From assembly GCF_009982895.1 (NCBI RefSeq), contig NZ_WXZL01000012.1, forward strand, positions 1 through 64,000: DNA of 64,000 nt. Direction: 5' to 3'. This DNA comes from Deinococcus alpinitundrae (GTDB lineage Bacteria; Deinococcota; Deinococci; Deinococcales; Deinococcaceae). Under the pieces are notes generated by a model. The model saw only the letters and a list, made by a program, of their open reading frames with translations. It ran no database searches and had not been told where the DNA came from. Numbering within the stretch: the stretch's first letter is position 1; every line of letters starts with the position of its first letter. Below, piece after piece: positions 20,327 to 31,627 of this stretch. Both the position numbers and the translations under genes were made by a program.

Positions 20327-20686
20327 TCAGCCGAAAAACGATTCGACTTCCAGCAAGAAGCCGCCAGGTGTATTGAAGTAAAACGTCAGGCGCCCATTGT
20401 TTTCGTGCGGCTCGGGAATGCTGAATCCGGCGCTCACGAGTTGCTGGTGCATATCGCGCACCTGCTGAGGCGTGTCCTGCATGAAACCGATGTGGAACAC
20501 CTTGGGGTACTGTACGTCGTTGGCCCTGAACACCGAGATCAGCGAACCCGCGTCGTCGCGCATGAAGGCCATGCGGTCGTTCATTGGCATGCCGCCGCCC
20601 GCAGGCATGAAGCCGAAGTGGTCCTGAAAGAGGGCCACCGTTGCGGGAACGTCAGTGACGCCGAGGTTGATGTGGTTGAGTTTCAA
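20327..20686 (-). CDS. VOC (glyoxalase-like) protein inside the suf operon
   Basis: 119 residues with two VOC beta-alpha-beta repeats: LNHINLGVTDVPATVALF and FHIGFMQDTPQQVRDMHQQL. H4, H64 and the acidic E in FLLEVESF are in the positions that usually hold metal ligands. It could be a dioxygenase, isomerase or binding protein; no substrate is implied. The start is TTG at 20686, chosen because AGGAG sits 5 nt upstream. It lies between sufB and sufD, 29 nt before sufD, so it is probably translated from the suf mRNA. Confidence 0.85.
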   Translation of the reverse strand: MKLNHINLGVTDVPATVALFQDHFGFMPAGGGMPMNDRMAFMRDDAGSLISVFRANDVQYPKVFHIGFMQDTPQQVRDMHQQLVSAGFSIPEPHENNGRLTFYFNTPGGFLLEVESFFG

Positions 20687-20791
20687 ATGGACTCCTGCCT
20701 ATCTTTGGTCTGGGTGGAGACCTGGCACTGGCTGTGTGCGTCGTCCATGACGCTTCAAACCCCGTAACTGGCTTTCGAACGCGCCAGAGTA

Positions 20792-20817
20792 CCGGGCCTC
20801 AGAAAAGGACGGCCCGG
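20792..20817 (-). terminator. Hairpin between sufB and the VOC gene
   Basis: Perfect 7-bp stem (CCGGGCC / GGCCCGG) with a 12-nt loop and no T-run on either side. It may be an mRNA processing or attenuation site inside the suf operon rather than a full terminator. Confidence 0.35.
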
Positions 20818-20869
20818 CCCCTGCAAAAATCGTTGATACGGTGATTGACAAGGGCCGTGATTTCTTTTC

Positions 20870-22276
<1,407 letters not shown>

Positions 22277-22402
22277 GATTGCTCCTTCGGAGGCAAATCT
22301 GAGGGGCTAAAGATCAAAGGGGCCAGGAGCTGAATAAGCGGTCCAGGCGGTTCCGACCTCTTCCGTGAGCCTGCTGTCACGGGTGCTGAGGTGGACGCTG
22401 GC

Positions 22403-23197
<795 letters not shown>

Positions 23198-23230
23198 GGG
23201 CGCTCCTGTCAGGCTGAATTGGGCTGCTCT

Positions 23231-23245
23231 TAGGAATGATTCCTA
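23231..23245 (-). promoter_or_regulatory. Palindrome upstream of sufC (possible operator)
   Basis: TAGGAAT-G-ATTCCTA is a perfect 7-1-7 palindrome 34 nt before the sufC start. A -10-like TAGAAT (minus strand, plus positions 23257-23262) lies just upstream of it, so a bound protein would sit over the start of transcription. It resembles sites of metal- or Fe-S-sensing repressors but matches no consensus I can name with certainty. Confidence 0.5.
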
Positions 23246-23397
23246 CTTACTGGCCCATTCTAGCGGGTTTACCCCCCTAAAGTCGAGTGGTTTACTGCGG
23301 ATTTGCCCAGCCCCGGAGCTGAGCGCCGCCTGCCCAAGATGAGCTGCATGGAGAATTCTTCACGCTTGCCATAGACGGCCATGCTAAGAGGTGGAGG

Positions 23398-24110
<713 letters not shown>

Positions 24111-24114
<4 letters not shown>

Positions 24115-24515
24115 GACGCCGATTTCAGGAAGAGCAGTCGCTCACCTTCGATTTCGCGCCGATGGTGGACATCGTGCTGCTGCTGCTGATTTTCTTCTTT
24201 CTGACCAGCAACCTCAACGCCCGCCAGAACGCCCTGCCACTCGATTTGCCGCGCGCTTCGCAAACGGTGCAGCAGACTCCCGATTTGCCGGTGGTCAGCC
24301 TGGAGAAATCCGGCAAGGTGTATCTCAACGGCAAGGAAACCACCCTGACCAAGCTCGGCGGCCAGCTCAAACCGCTGCTGCGGGTCTCGGGCGGCGTGGT
24401 GGGCCTCAGGGCCGACGAGAAGGGCAATTATGGTGGCGTGGTGCAAGTGATGGACGTCATCAAGAAGGCGGGCGGCGAGCGGCTGGCGCTGGGCACCCGC
24501 AGCGGGAGCAAGTAA
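24111..24515 (+). CDS. ExbD/TolR-family protein
   Basis: 134 residues with one N-terminal membrane helix. FAPMVDIVLLLLIFF contains Asp20, which matches the protonated Asp of ExbD/TolR. The periplasmic domain (KSGKVYLNGKETTLTKL, GLRADEKGNYGGVVQVMDVIKKAG) is the usual ExbD fold. It should couple proton flow through the ExbB ring to work on the TonB-like partner encoded 72 nt downstream. GTG start overlaps the exbB stop. Confidence 0.93.
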
Positions 24516-24587
24516 CGCCGTGACGATTTCCTTGCTTTGTTCGCCGCCGGTTCTTCCGCAGTTCACGGTGCGCTTCAGGAGCCTGCC

Positions 24588-26897
24588 ATGACTGCCTCGC
24601 TGCCGCCCCAGGGCCGTCCGAACCGCAACCGTCCACCCCCGGTCACCCCCGGCCAACCGAATTCGAACAACACCGACCGGGCGCGGGCGCTGGGCGTCAC
24701 CCTGATCGTTCACGCGGCTTTGCTGCTGGGCATTCTGGCGCTGCGGCCCACGGCATCCAGCCGCCTGCCGAGTCCAGCTGACCTGAGTCGCGCGCCGCTG
24801 GAAGTGGTGACGCTCGCCCCGGAAGTGCAGCCCACGCCCACCCTGCCGGTGACGCCGCCCGCCACGCCACCGAAAGTCCAGCCGGTCAAGCCGGTGACCA
24901 CGCCGAAAGCGCCACTCAAGACCCAGGTGTTGCCGCCCGAACCGCCCAAACCGGTTCCCCCGAAGGTCGAGCCAGTGAAGGTGACGCCCACGCCTGCTGT
25001 ACCCAAACCAGTGGTGCCCACACCAGCGGTACCCAGGCCCACCACGCCGCCGAAGGTGGCCCCACAGCGCTCGGCCCAGCCGCAGACTGCCGCGCCGAGA
25101 GTGCCGGTGGCCCCCACGCCCGCACCGACCCCCTCTGAGACGACCCGCAGCGCACCCACCCGGACGCCGACCCCGGCCACGCCCACCCGGTCCGAAACAG
25201 CCCAAACGCAACCCGCTCAAACGCCGACCACCCAGTCGCCCAGCACTCAGCCGCCAACCAATCAGCCGCAACCTGTCGAACCGACCCCCGCTGCGGCCCA
25301 GCCCAGTGAAACGCCCACGCCGCAGGCCCAGCTCACCCCGCCTGATCCGGCCCCCTCTACCTCGACACCGCAGACCGACCCCACGCCGCAGGCTACCCTC
25401 ACCGAACCGGCCCGCGTGCCAACCGACCAGCCGACCGACACGCCGACGCCGACCACTACGCCCGTCACAGCCCAGCCCGCTCAGGTGGAAACGCCTATCG
25501 CCGCCGCGCCCACCAGCCGCCAGTCGCAGGCCAACGCTGCCGCGCCGGACGCGCCTGCTCCGGCACTTCCCACACCGCCCGCTGCGCCCGCGCCCGATCC
25601 GTCGCCGATCACGTCGCTGCCCCGGCGCGAAGACGCCGCCGCGCCCAGCCAGCAAGCCGAGTCGGCACGCGGCGGCGGCGCGGCAGGCGACCCCGGTGCT
25701 CAGGCGGCGGCTCCGGCCCGCCGTCCGGCCAGTTCCGCCAACACTGCGGCCAACGCCGCCAGCAGTGAAATCGCCCAGGCAGCTCCCCGGCCCGGGGCGG
25801 CGGCCACCGCCGCGCCCGCGCCCGCCGCCCCGGTGTCACCGCGTCCGGAGATTTCGGCCAGCGACATTCCCGCCGCCCCGGCCCGCAGCACCAGCCCGGT
25901 GGCGACCCAGCCGAGCGAAACACCGTCCCAGAGTCCGGCCCCGTCGCGCGGCAGCAGTGGGGGAGCGGCCGCGTCGGCTCCGGCGGCCGAAACGGTTGCC
26001 CGGCCACGCGGCAACGCCAGCGCTGCGGCGGGCAGCCAGGCCACCCCGGAAGCGACCCGGCCCATCGGCGGCAGCAGTCAGGGAGCAGCCACCGGCGGCA
26101 ATCCGGCGGCGGCCCGCCCGGCTGCCGGGTCAGGGGCCAACGCGGGCGAACCGGGCCGGGCCGAGGCCGTCACGCCAGCGGGGGGCAGCGGTGCGGGCAC
26201 GGCCAACACCCCCGGCGCAGACAGCGCGGCCCCGGTGCGCGGCACGCCCGGCAGCAACGGCGTGAGCGCCGACGCCCCCGCTGCTCCCCGCGAGTCGGCA
26301 GGCGGCAGCACCGGCAGCGGTGCGGGCGGCAGCCCTGCTGTGGGTGAGGTGGCGGGCCGTCCGGCGGGCGGCAGCAGTGGCGGGGGCCGCACAGGTGCGC
26401 CGCAGCCGCAGGGCGATGCCCAGGGCCGCCAGACCGGCAGCAACCCCGATACGGCGGGTGGCGGCTCCGGCGAGACTGCGGGCCTCAGCGGCGGCGGGGC
26501 CAGGGCCACCGGCGCGGGCGGCACGGGAGCGGGCAGCGAGAACAAGGCGCTGCTGTGCACCGTCGCCATTGACGTCCGCGGCCTTGACTCACGCTTTGAG
26601 CGGGCGCAGACCAGTTTCGTGTTCGACAGCGCCGGAAACCAGCTCTGGCCCGACGCTGCCCTTATCAAAGGGGTCAGCTCTCAGATCGTCAACGAGGGCA
26701 ACCTGCACACCTACATCACCACCGAAGGCGAGCTGGACGGGTTTCAGAACGTGACCCGCATCAAGGCGGCCAGGGTGCAGGCCACCAAGTTCTCGCCCAA
26801 GAGCAACTACATCACCGACTCGGTCCTCGACGCGGCGGGGACGGCGGCGTTCAGGGCTGCCGGGCAGGCTTGCCGTCTGGTCTACCTCAAGAGCTGA
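24588..26897 (+). CDS. Very long TonB-like energy-transducer protein, non-TonB C-domain
   Basis: 769 residues. A ~30-residue basic/proline cytoplasmic start is followed by one membrane helix (34-53, VTLIVHAALLLGILALRP), as in TonB. Then comes about 600 residues of low complexity: first Pro/Thr/Gln/Val-rich with PKV and PVKP units, then Ala/Pro, then Gly/Ser/Ala-rich. The last ~117 residues form a compact domain starting ALLCTVAIDVRGL and ending ACRLVYLKS, with two Cys that could pair. This end domain is not the TonB C-domain; its DVRGL...SAGNQLWP motif recalls a secreted fold with DARGL/VYG motifs. The linker is long enough to cross the periplasm. Start ATG 24588 has AGGAG 7 nt upstream. Confidence 0.85.
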   Translation: MTASLPPQGRPNRNRPPPVTPGQPNSNNTDRARALGVTLIVHAALLLGILALRPTASSRLPSPADLSRAPLEVVTLAPEVQPTPTLPVTPPATPPKVQPVKPVTTPKAPLKTQVLPPEPPKPVPPKVEPVKVTPTPAVPKPVVPTPAVPRPTTPPKVAPQRSAQPQTAAPRVPVAPTPAPTPSETTRSAPTRTPTPATPTRSETAQTQPAQTPTTQSPSTQPPTNQPQPVEPTPAAAQPSETPTPQAQLTPPDPAPSTSTPQTDPTPQATLTEPARVPTDQPTDTPTPTTTPVTAQPAQVETPIAAAPTSRQSQANAAAPDAPAPALPTPPAAPAPDPSPITSLPRREDAAAPSQQAESARGGGAAGDPGAQAAAPARRPASSANTAANAASSEIAQAAPRPGAAATAAPAPAAPVSPRPEISASDIPAAPARSTSPVATQPSETPSQSPAPSRGSSGGAAASAPAAETVARPRGNASAAAGSQATPEATRPIGGSSQGAATGGNPAAARPAAGSGANAGEPGRAEAVTPAGGSGAGTANTPGADSAAPVRGTPGSNGVSADAPAAPRESAGGSTGSGAGGSPAVGEVAGRPAGGSSGGGRTGAPQPQGDAQGRQTGSNPDTAGGGSGETAGLSGGGARATGAGGTGAGSENKALLCTVAIDVRGLDSRFERAQTSFVFDSAGNQLWPDAALIKGVSSQIVNEGNLHTYITTEGELDGFQNVTRIKAARVQATKFSPKSNYITDSVLDAAGTAAFRAAGQACRLVYLKS

Positions 26898-27012
26898 CCT
26901 TACCCGGCCTGTCCGGATTCGAGCCAGCCTCAGCGCGTCAGTTCTGCGTCATTCGCAGGCATTAGATATCGAAAGTAACTTCAGTCTTCAGCACGTCACA
27001 GTGAGGTTCTCC

Positions 27013-27798
27013 ATGCGAAAAACGTCCCTCGGTCTGGTTCTGCTCACCATTCTTACCTCCGGCCCGGCACTGGCCTGGGTGCCCAAGCTCGAAGACCAGA
27101 GCGCTAAAACGGTCATCGACAGCGCCTACGGTCGCCGGGCCACCGTGCCCACCTTCTCGACCCTCGACCTGAGCGTGGACGGCGGCAAGTTCAAAGCGCC
27201 GGACGGCAGCGTCAAGGTGTTTGACGGCGGCGACACCTGCCTCAGCAGCTGGCTGAGCGCGCCGGGCGACTACGGCCAGGGCAGCCGGGTCGCCAGCTTG
27301 ACCCTCAGCGGCCAGGCCGATCAACTGCTGTATCAGGCCCAGGACGCCCGCGACAACTTCAAGAACCTGAGTGTGGCTGACGCCCTCAAGGCGTTTGGGG
27401 CCGGGTATCTGCCGAGCGCCGACAACGGCTACGGCTCGAAAATCGTGGCGACACCTGCCGGGGCCACTACACCGGCGGCGCAGAGCGGCTCACTGGCTCT
27501 GCCCGACGGCCAGCTGCGCATCGACATCGCCGTGAAGGGCTTGGACGACTTGCAGCAGCGCAGCGCCTACCAGGTGCGGCTCAAGGGACCCGACGGCAAG
27601 TTGCTGGCTCCCACCCGCTTCAGTTTCGTCAACGACTGGAAGGCCGCAGACGGCGGCAAGCAGGCCGGAACGCTGGTGTATTACTTCGAGCCGCTCAAGG
27701 CGGGCCTCAACGCCAACGACAAGATCGATCTGCTGCTGCGCAACGAGCAGGGCAGCTGCGCCTACGATTTCATTCTGGACCTGAGCAAGTTCAGCTGA
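27013..27798 (+). CDS. Secreted protein linked to ExbBD/TonB-like module
   Basis: 261 residues with a signal peptide (cleavage after GPALA) and no membrane anchor. The mature part has two beta-rich halves; LRIDIAVKGLDDLQQRSAYQVRLKG and LVYYFEPLKAGLNANDKIDLLLRN look like immunoglobulin-like strands. Two Cys (DTCLSS and GSCAYD) could form a disulfide. No family recognised. GTGAGG lies 6 nt before the ATG. It follows the TonB-like gene by 115 nt, and a hairpin terminator follows it, so it closes the module. Confidence 0.7.
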   Translation: MRKTSLGLVLLTILTSGPALAWVPKLEDQSAKTVIDSAYGRRATVPTFSTLDLSVDGGKFKAPDGSVKVFDGGDTCLSSWLSAPGDYGQGSRVASLTLSGQADQLLYQAQDARDNFKNLSVADALKAFGAGYLPSADNGYGSKIVATPAGATTPAAQSGSLALPDGQLRIDIAVKGLDDLQQRSAYQVRLKGPDGKLLAPTRFSFVNDWKAADGGKQAGTLVYYFEPLKAGLNANDKIDLLLRNEQGSCAYDFILDLSKFS

Positions 27799-27821
27799 GT
27801 TGAGTTTCGCCCCACATCCAG

Positions 27822-27848
27822 CCAGCCGCCTTCTTCCAGGGCGGCTGG
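27822..27848 (+). terminator. Hairpin after the ExbBD module
   Basis: Perfect 9-bp stem (CCAGCCGCC / GGCGGCTGG) with a 9-nt loop, 23 nt after the stop codon and followed by TGTTCGTTGG. Confidence 0.65.
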
Positions 27849-27928
27849 TGTTCGTTGGCGCGGCTTGAGCTTCCCTTCAGCACCCGGCCCCGGCCCCAGC
27901 GCAAAGTGAAGGGTATGAAGGCAAGCGA

Positions 27929-28768
27929 ATGAAGGTGTATATCGGCACGGGCGGCTACACCAACGACGACTGGATCGGTGAGAACCTGCTGTATCCGCCC
28001 GGCACCAAACAGACCGACTTTCTGAGCGTCTACGCCCAGCATTTCGACGCTGTCGAACTCAACAGCAGCTTCTACGGCATTCCCGGTCTCAAGGCCTTCG
28101 AGGGAATGGCGCGCAGATCGGCGGGGCGCACCCGCTTTGCCGTCAAGCTCAACAAGGTGTTCACCCACGACCGCGCGCCCCAGGACAGCGATTTTGACCG
28201 AATGCTGCAAAGTCCCCAGCCGCTGCGCGAGGCCGGGGTGATGGGGCCGTATCTGGCGCAGTTTCCCTACAGTTTTCACCGCACGCCGGGCAACCGCACT
28301 TACCTGCGCGAACTGGCCGAGCGCTTTGCCGGGCACGAGCTGGCCGTGGAGTTTCGTCACCAGGGCTGGGACCGGCCCGAGGTCCGAGACGGCCTGCGCG
28401 AATTCGGCCTGATCTGGGTCAGCCCCGATTACCCGCCGGTCGCGGGTGTGCCGGAACCGACGCTGCACCTCACGGCCCCGGTGGCGTATTTGCGGCTGCA
28501 TGGGCGCAACAGCGGCAACTGGTGGAGCGGCGAGAGCGCCGCCGAGCGCCACGATTACCGCTACCAGCAAGCCGAGATGGACGAGTGGGCCGACAAGATC
28601 GCCTTCGTGGACGGCGAGGTGGACGAGCTGTACGTGTTCTTCGAGAACACCACCAAGGGGCACGCCCTCAAGAACATCCCGATGCTGCGCCAGGCCCTCA
28701 ACGCGCGCGGTATTCCGGTCAGTGCGCCTGACCCACGCTCGCCGTCGCTGTCCGGCGACTTGTTCTGA
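27929..28768 (+). CDS. DUF72 family TIM-barrel protein
   Basis: 279 residues. The N-terminal IGTGGYTNDDW and the AQHFDAVELNSSFYGIP and RLHGRNSGNWW segments are the DUF72 hallmarks, a TIM barrel of unproven function related to sugar-phosphate isomerase folds. Cytoplasmic. A five-codon ORF at 27915-27932 overlaps this ATG as ATGA and is preceded by GAAGGG, so translation may be coupled to it. Full length for the family. Confidence 0.9.
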   Translation: MKVYIGTGGYTNDDWIGENLLYPPGTKQTDFLSVYAQHFDAVELNSSFYGIPGLKAFEGMARRSAGRTRFAVKLNKVFTHDRAPQDSDFDRMLQSPQPLREAGVMGPYLAQFPYSFHRTPGNRTYLRELAERFAGHELAVEFRHQGWDRPEVRDGLREFGLIWVSPDYPPVAGVPEPTLHLTAPVAYLRLHGRNSGNWWSGESAAERHDYRYQQAEMDEWADKIAFVDGEVDELYVFFENTTKGHALKNIPMLRQALNARGIPVSAPDPRSPSLSGDLF

Positions 28769-29072
28769 ATGTGGTCAGGACGTTTACCAATTGCCTGTCT
28801 GACCTGAAGTGAGTGTTCACCGTCGTGCTCATGGGTTCCTGACCCGAGCGGCGGTCAGGTCGCAGACAGAAGCGTCCCAGACGCGATTGACCTGACTGCC
28901 TACTGTGTTTCCGAGTCTGCACACTTTCAGACCATGAGAGTCAGATTGACGGCGGCTGGGTTTCGTGTCGGGAGCACAGCCGGTACGGTGGACCTGTTCG
29001 TGCCGGGGCCATGTCCCGGTCATCGCATGTCAGGCACCTCACACTTCGAGCAGGCATTCAGGGAGAAGACCA
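28769..29072 (+). promoter_or_regulatory. Intergenic region with repeated GGTCAG half-sites
   Basis: 304 nt without a gene. GGTCAG or its complement CTGACC occurs at 28773, 28799, 28839 and 28853, the last two forming an inverted repeat CCTGACC-N8-GGTCAGG (28838-28859). A related GACCTGAC at 28889-28896 pairs with GTCAGGTC at 28854-28861. The cluster lies upstream of the membrane-protein gene and may be a regulator-binding region. Confidence 0.4.
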
Positions 29073-30023
29073 ATGACCAATCGTGACTTTTTATCGCACC
29101 GGCTGAGCTGGCCTGGCGTTTTTGCCGGTCTGGCGGTGGGCCTGGTCGTTCAACTCACCCTCATCGCGCTGGGAACCGCTATCACGGCGCTGACTGGCAT
29201 CACTCTGTCGGGCGTCGGCATCGCTGCCGTCATCTGGCTGGCCATCAGCGTGCTGGTGGCCGCCTACCTGGCGGGTCTGGTCGCGGTGCGGGCCAGTGCG
29301 CCGTCTACCGTCGAAGGCACGCCGGGCATCGCGTCCATGACCAAAGACGACGCTACCCTGACCGGCCTGGTGACCGGCAGCTTGCTGGTGCTACTTGGTA
29401 CTTTGCTCGGCTATAACGCCCTGAGCACCGCGACCGGCGCGGCCACCAGCGCGCTCGGCAGCCTCGCCAGCGGCATCCCGGCGCTGGCCGGAGCCGCCTC
29501 GGCAGGCGCGCAGCAAGCCGCCCAGACCTCACAGGGCCAGGACATCGTCGCGGGCTTCGGCCAGTCGGACGTGGAGAACCTGATCGCGCAGGCCAGCCCC
29601 GACCTCAACCAGCAGCAGGTGAGCGCGGCGGGCAACGTGGTGACGGGCATCGTGCGCCGCGCCGCCAACGACCTGGGCGATCTGACCAGCGTTAACAACA
29701 TCGGTGACTTTGTCACCAAGCGCGTGGACAACATCAAAAAGGCCCTGACCGGCGATCAGTTCGTGACCCGCTTGCAGCGCCAGGGCCTGACCCAGCCGCA
29801 GGCCGCCGAGGTGCAGACCTCGATCAACCAGGGCATCGAGGCCGCCCAGAAGCAGGCCGCCGATACCGCCGCCGCCACCGAGCGCATCGCCCGCAACACC
29901 GCCAACACGGCAGGCTGGGGCTGGCTGCTGGCCGCGGGCCTGACTCTGCTGCTGGCGATCACCGGCGCGCGTAATGCCGCCAGCGGTGGCCGCACCGTGA
30001 CGTCTGAGGTGGGCCGCCGCTAA
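29073..30023 (+). CDS. Membrane protein, function unknown
   Basis: 316 residues with about three N-terminal membrane helices (15-42, 45-70, 88-112), then a long Ala/Gln-rich helical stretch (about 115-280) likely outside or in the cytoplasm, and one C-terminal helix (282-300). The stretch QVSAAGNVVTGIVRRAANDLGDL and QGLTQPQAAEVQTSINQGIEAAQ suggests coiled or amphipathic helices. No family assigned with confidence. GGGAG 7 nt upstream supports the start. A clear terminator follows. Confidence 0.75.
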   Translation: MTNRDFLSHRLSWPGVFAGLAVGLVVQLTLIALGTAITALTGITLSGVGIAAVIWLAISVLVAAYLAGLVAVRASAPSTVEGTPGIASMTKDDATLTGLVTGSLLVLLGTLLGYNALSTATGAATSALGSLASGIPALAGAASAGAQQAAQTSQGQDIVAGFGQSDVENLIAQASPDLNQQQVSAAGNVVTGIVRRAANDLGDLTSVNNIGDFVTKRVDNIKKALTGDQFVTRLQRQGLTQPQAAEVQTSINQGIEAAQKQAADTAAATERIARNTANTAGWGWLLAAGLTLLLAITGARNAASGGRTVTSEVGRR

Positions 30024-30040
30024 GCCCCACGTCCTCTCTC

Positions 30041-30068
30041 AGCGCAGGCTCTCGGGCCTGCGCTTTTT
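30041..30068 (+). terminator. Rho-independent terminator after membrane-protein gene
   Basis: 9-bp stem (AGCGCAGGC / GCCTGCGCT), 6-nt loop, then TTTTT. Confidence 0.9.
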
Positions 30069-30076
30069 GTGGCCTG

Positions 30077-30106
30077 TTGGCGTTTGGCGTGCCCTCACCG
30101 CACAAT
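30077..30106 (+). promoter_or_regulatory. Leaderless promoter of ridA (TTGGCG-N18-CACAAT)
   Basis: TTGGCG at 30077-30082 and CACAAT at 30101-30106; the box ends 6 nt before the ATG at 30113, so the mRNA should start at the ATG. Confidence 0.5.
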
Positions 30107-30112
30107 GGCGGC

Positions 30113-30505
30113 ATGAGACGCAACATCGGCGGCACCTCGCCCTGGGAAGCGCAGGTGGGGTATTCGCGGGCCGTGCGGGTGGGCCAGCACGTCAGCGTGG
30201 CTGGAACCACCGCAATGGTGGACGGCAAGGTCGTCTGCCAGGGCGACCCGGCGGGCCAGACCCGCGTGGTGCTGGAAATCATTCGGGCCGCTCTGGAGGA
30301 AGCCGGAGCCAGTCTGTCGGACGTGGTCCGCACCCGCCTGTATATAACCGATATGGCCGACTGGCAGGCAGTCGGTCAGGTTCACGCCGAGGTCTTCGGG
30401 CAGATTCGCCCCGCCGCGACGCTGGTGCAGGTGGCCGCCCTGATCGACCCCCGCCACCTGATCGAGATCGAGGCCGACGCCATCGTGCAAACAGAGAATC
30501 TATGA
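30113..30505 (+). CDS. RidA family protein (enamine/imine deaminase-like)
   Basis: 130 residues, the YjgF/RidA fold. The ADWQAVGQVHAEVFG helix and the conserved Arg in DVVRTRLYITDM, with ATLVQVAAL and LIEIEADAI strands, match the family, whose members deaminate reactive enamines or imines. The stop overlaps the ATG of the aldo/keto reductase gene (ATGA), so the two are co-translated. Confidence 0.9.
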   Translation: MRRNIGGTSPWEAQVGYSRAVRVGQHVSVAGTTAMVDGKVVCQGDPAGQTRVVLEIIRAALEEAGASLSDVVRTRLYITDMADWQAVGQVHAEVFGQIRPAATLVQVAALIDPRHLIEIEADAIVQTENL

Positions 30506-31425
30506 GTGCCCGGCTGGGTCTGGGGCTGGCGGCGCTGGGACGGCCCGGCTACATCAACCTCGGGCACGCCGGGGATTTCGCGGCGGGCCGCAGCGTGGCC
30601 GATCTGCGCGCCCGCAGCCACGCGCTGCTTGATCTCGCCTGGGCCGCTGAGCTGCGCTGGCTGGATGTGGCCCGCTCCTACGGCCTGGCTGAGCAGTTTC
30701 TGGGCGAATGGCTGGCTCAACACCCAGAGCGCCGCTCACAACTGACTGTTAGCTCCAAGTGGGGCTACACCTACGTGGCCGACTGGCGCAGCGACGCCGA
30801 GCAGCACGAGGTCAAGGACCACTCGCCCGCCACCTTCGACCGGCAGTGGCCCGAAACCCTGGCGGCGCTGGGCAGCCCGCCGGATCTGTACCTGATTCAC
30901 AGCGTTACACCGGACAGCCCGGCCCTCGGCGACGCGGCACTGCTGGACCGGCTCTCGGCATTGGCCGAACAGGGCGTGACAGTGGGCCTGTCGGTCAGCG
31001 GTCCCCGGCAGGCCGATACCATTCGCGCTGCGCTGGCGCTGAGCTGGCCCTTCGCGGCGGTGCAGGCCACCTGGAATGTGTTGGAACCGTCTGCCGGGGC
31101 GGCGCTCGCCGAGGCCAGGGCGGCTGGCTGGCAGGTGGTGATCAAGGAGGCGCTGGCCAATGGGCGGCTGACCGGGCGCGGCGATGTTCCCGGCCTCAAG
31201 GATCTGAGTGCAGAACTCGGTGCCGTGCCCGACGCGCTGGCGTTGGCCGTCGCCCTGGCGCGTCCCTGGGCCGATGTGGTGCTCAGCGGCGCGAGCACCC
31301 GCGCCCAGCTGGAGAGCAACCTGGGAGCGGTCAGGCTGATGGGCGCTGACATGGCGGACCTGACCGGGCTGGCTGAAGCGCCCGAACGCTATTGGTCTAC
31401 GCGGGCCGGGCTGGCCTGGAATTGA
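30502..31425 (+). CDS. Aldo/keto reductase
   Basis: 307 residues, (beta/alpha)8 barrel. The catalytic tetrad is visible: Asp and Tyr in LDVARSYG, Lys in SSKWGY and His in LYLIHSV. It reduces aldehydes or ketones with NAD(P)H; the substrate is not predictable. ATG overlaps the ridA stop. The pairing with RidA suggests clearance of reactive metabolites, which is inference. The stop lies inside the -35 box of the tRNA-Thr promoter. Confidence 0.9.
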   Translation: MSARLGLGLAALGRPGYINLGHAGDFAAGRSVADLRARSHALLDLAWAAELRWLDVARSYGLAEQFLGEWLAQHPERRSQLTVSSKWGYTYVADWRSDAEQHEVKDHSPATFDRQWPETLAALGSPPDLYLIHSVTPDSPALGDAALLDRLSALAEQGVTVGLSVSGPRQADTIRAALALSWPFAAVQATWNVLEPSAGAALAEARAAGWQVVIKEALANGRLTGRGDVPGLKDLSAELGAVPDALALAVALARPWADVVLSGASTRAQLESNLGAVRLMGADMADLTGLAEAPERYWSTRAGLAWN

Positions 31426-31450
31426 CACCCCTGGGCACTTTCTCTATACT
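31422..31450 (+). promoter_or_regulatory. tRNA-Thr promoter TTGACA-N17-TATACT
   Basis: Consensus -35 TTGACA (31422-31427) and TATACT (31445-31450) with a 17-nt spacer. The best sigma-70-type promoter in the window, 25 nt before the tRNA. Confidence 0.9.
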
Positions 31451-31475
31451 CCCTGAGCCTGACTTTTGAAGGAAG

Positions 31476-31550
31476 GCCAGTGTAGCTCAGTGGTAGAGCA
31501 GCTGATTCGTAATCAGCAGGTCATCGGTTCAAGTCCGATCTCTGGCTCCA
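31476..31550 (+). tRNA. tRNA-Thr (anticodon CGT)
   Basis: 75-nt cloverleaf with loop TTCGTAA (CGT, reads ACG), T-loop TTCAAGT and encoded CCA. The acceptor stem GCCAGTG / CTCTGGC has a T-T mismatch at the sixth pair. Confidence 0.95.
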
Positions 31551-31572
31551 GAACAGTTTTGCCGAATATAAG

Positions 31573-31593
31573 CCCGCCCTGCGCGGGTTTTTT
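31573..31593 (+). terminator. Terminator of tRNA-Thr
   Basis: CCCGC / GCGGG stem with a 5-nt loop followed by a run of six T. Confidence 0.9.
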
Positions 31594-31627
31594 CGTTTTC
31601 GGCGCTCAGTACTGATCTACCCGCCCT

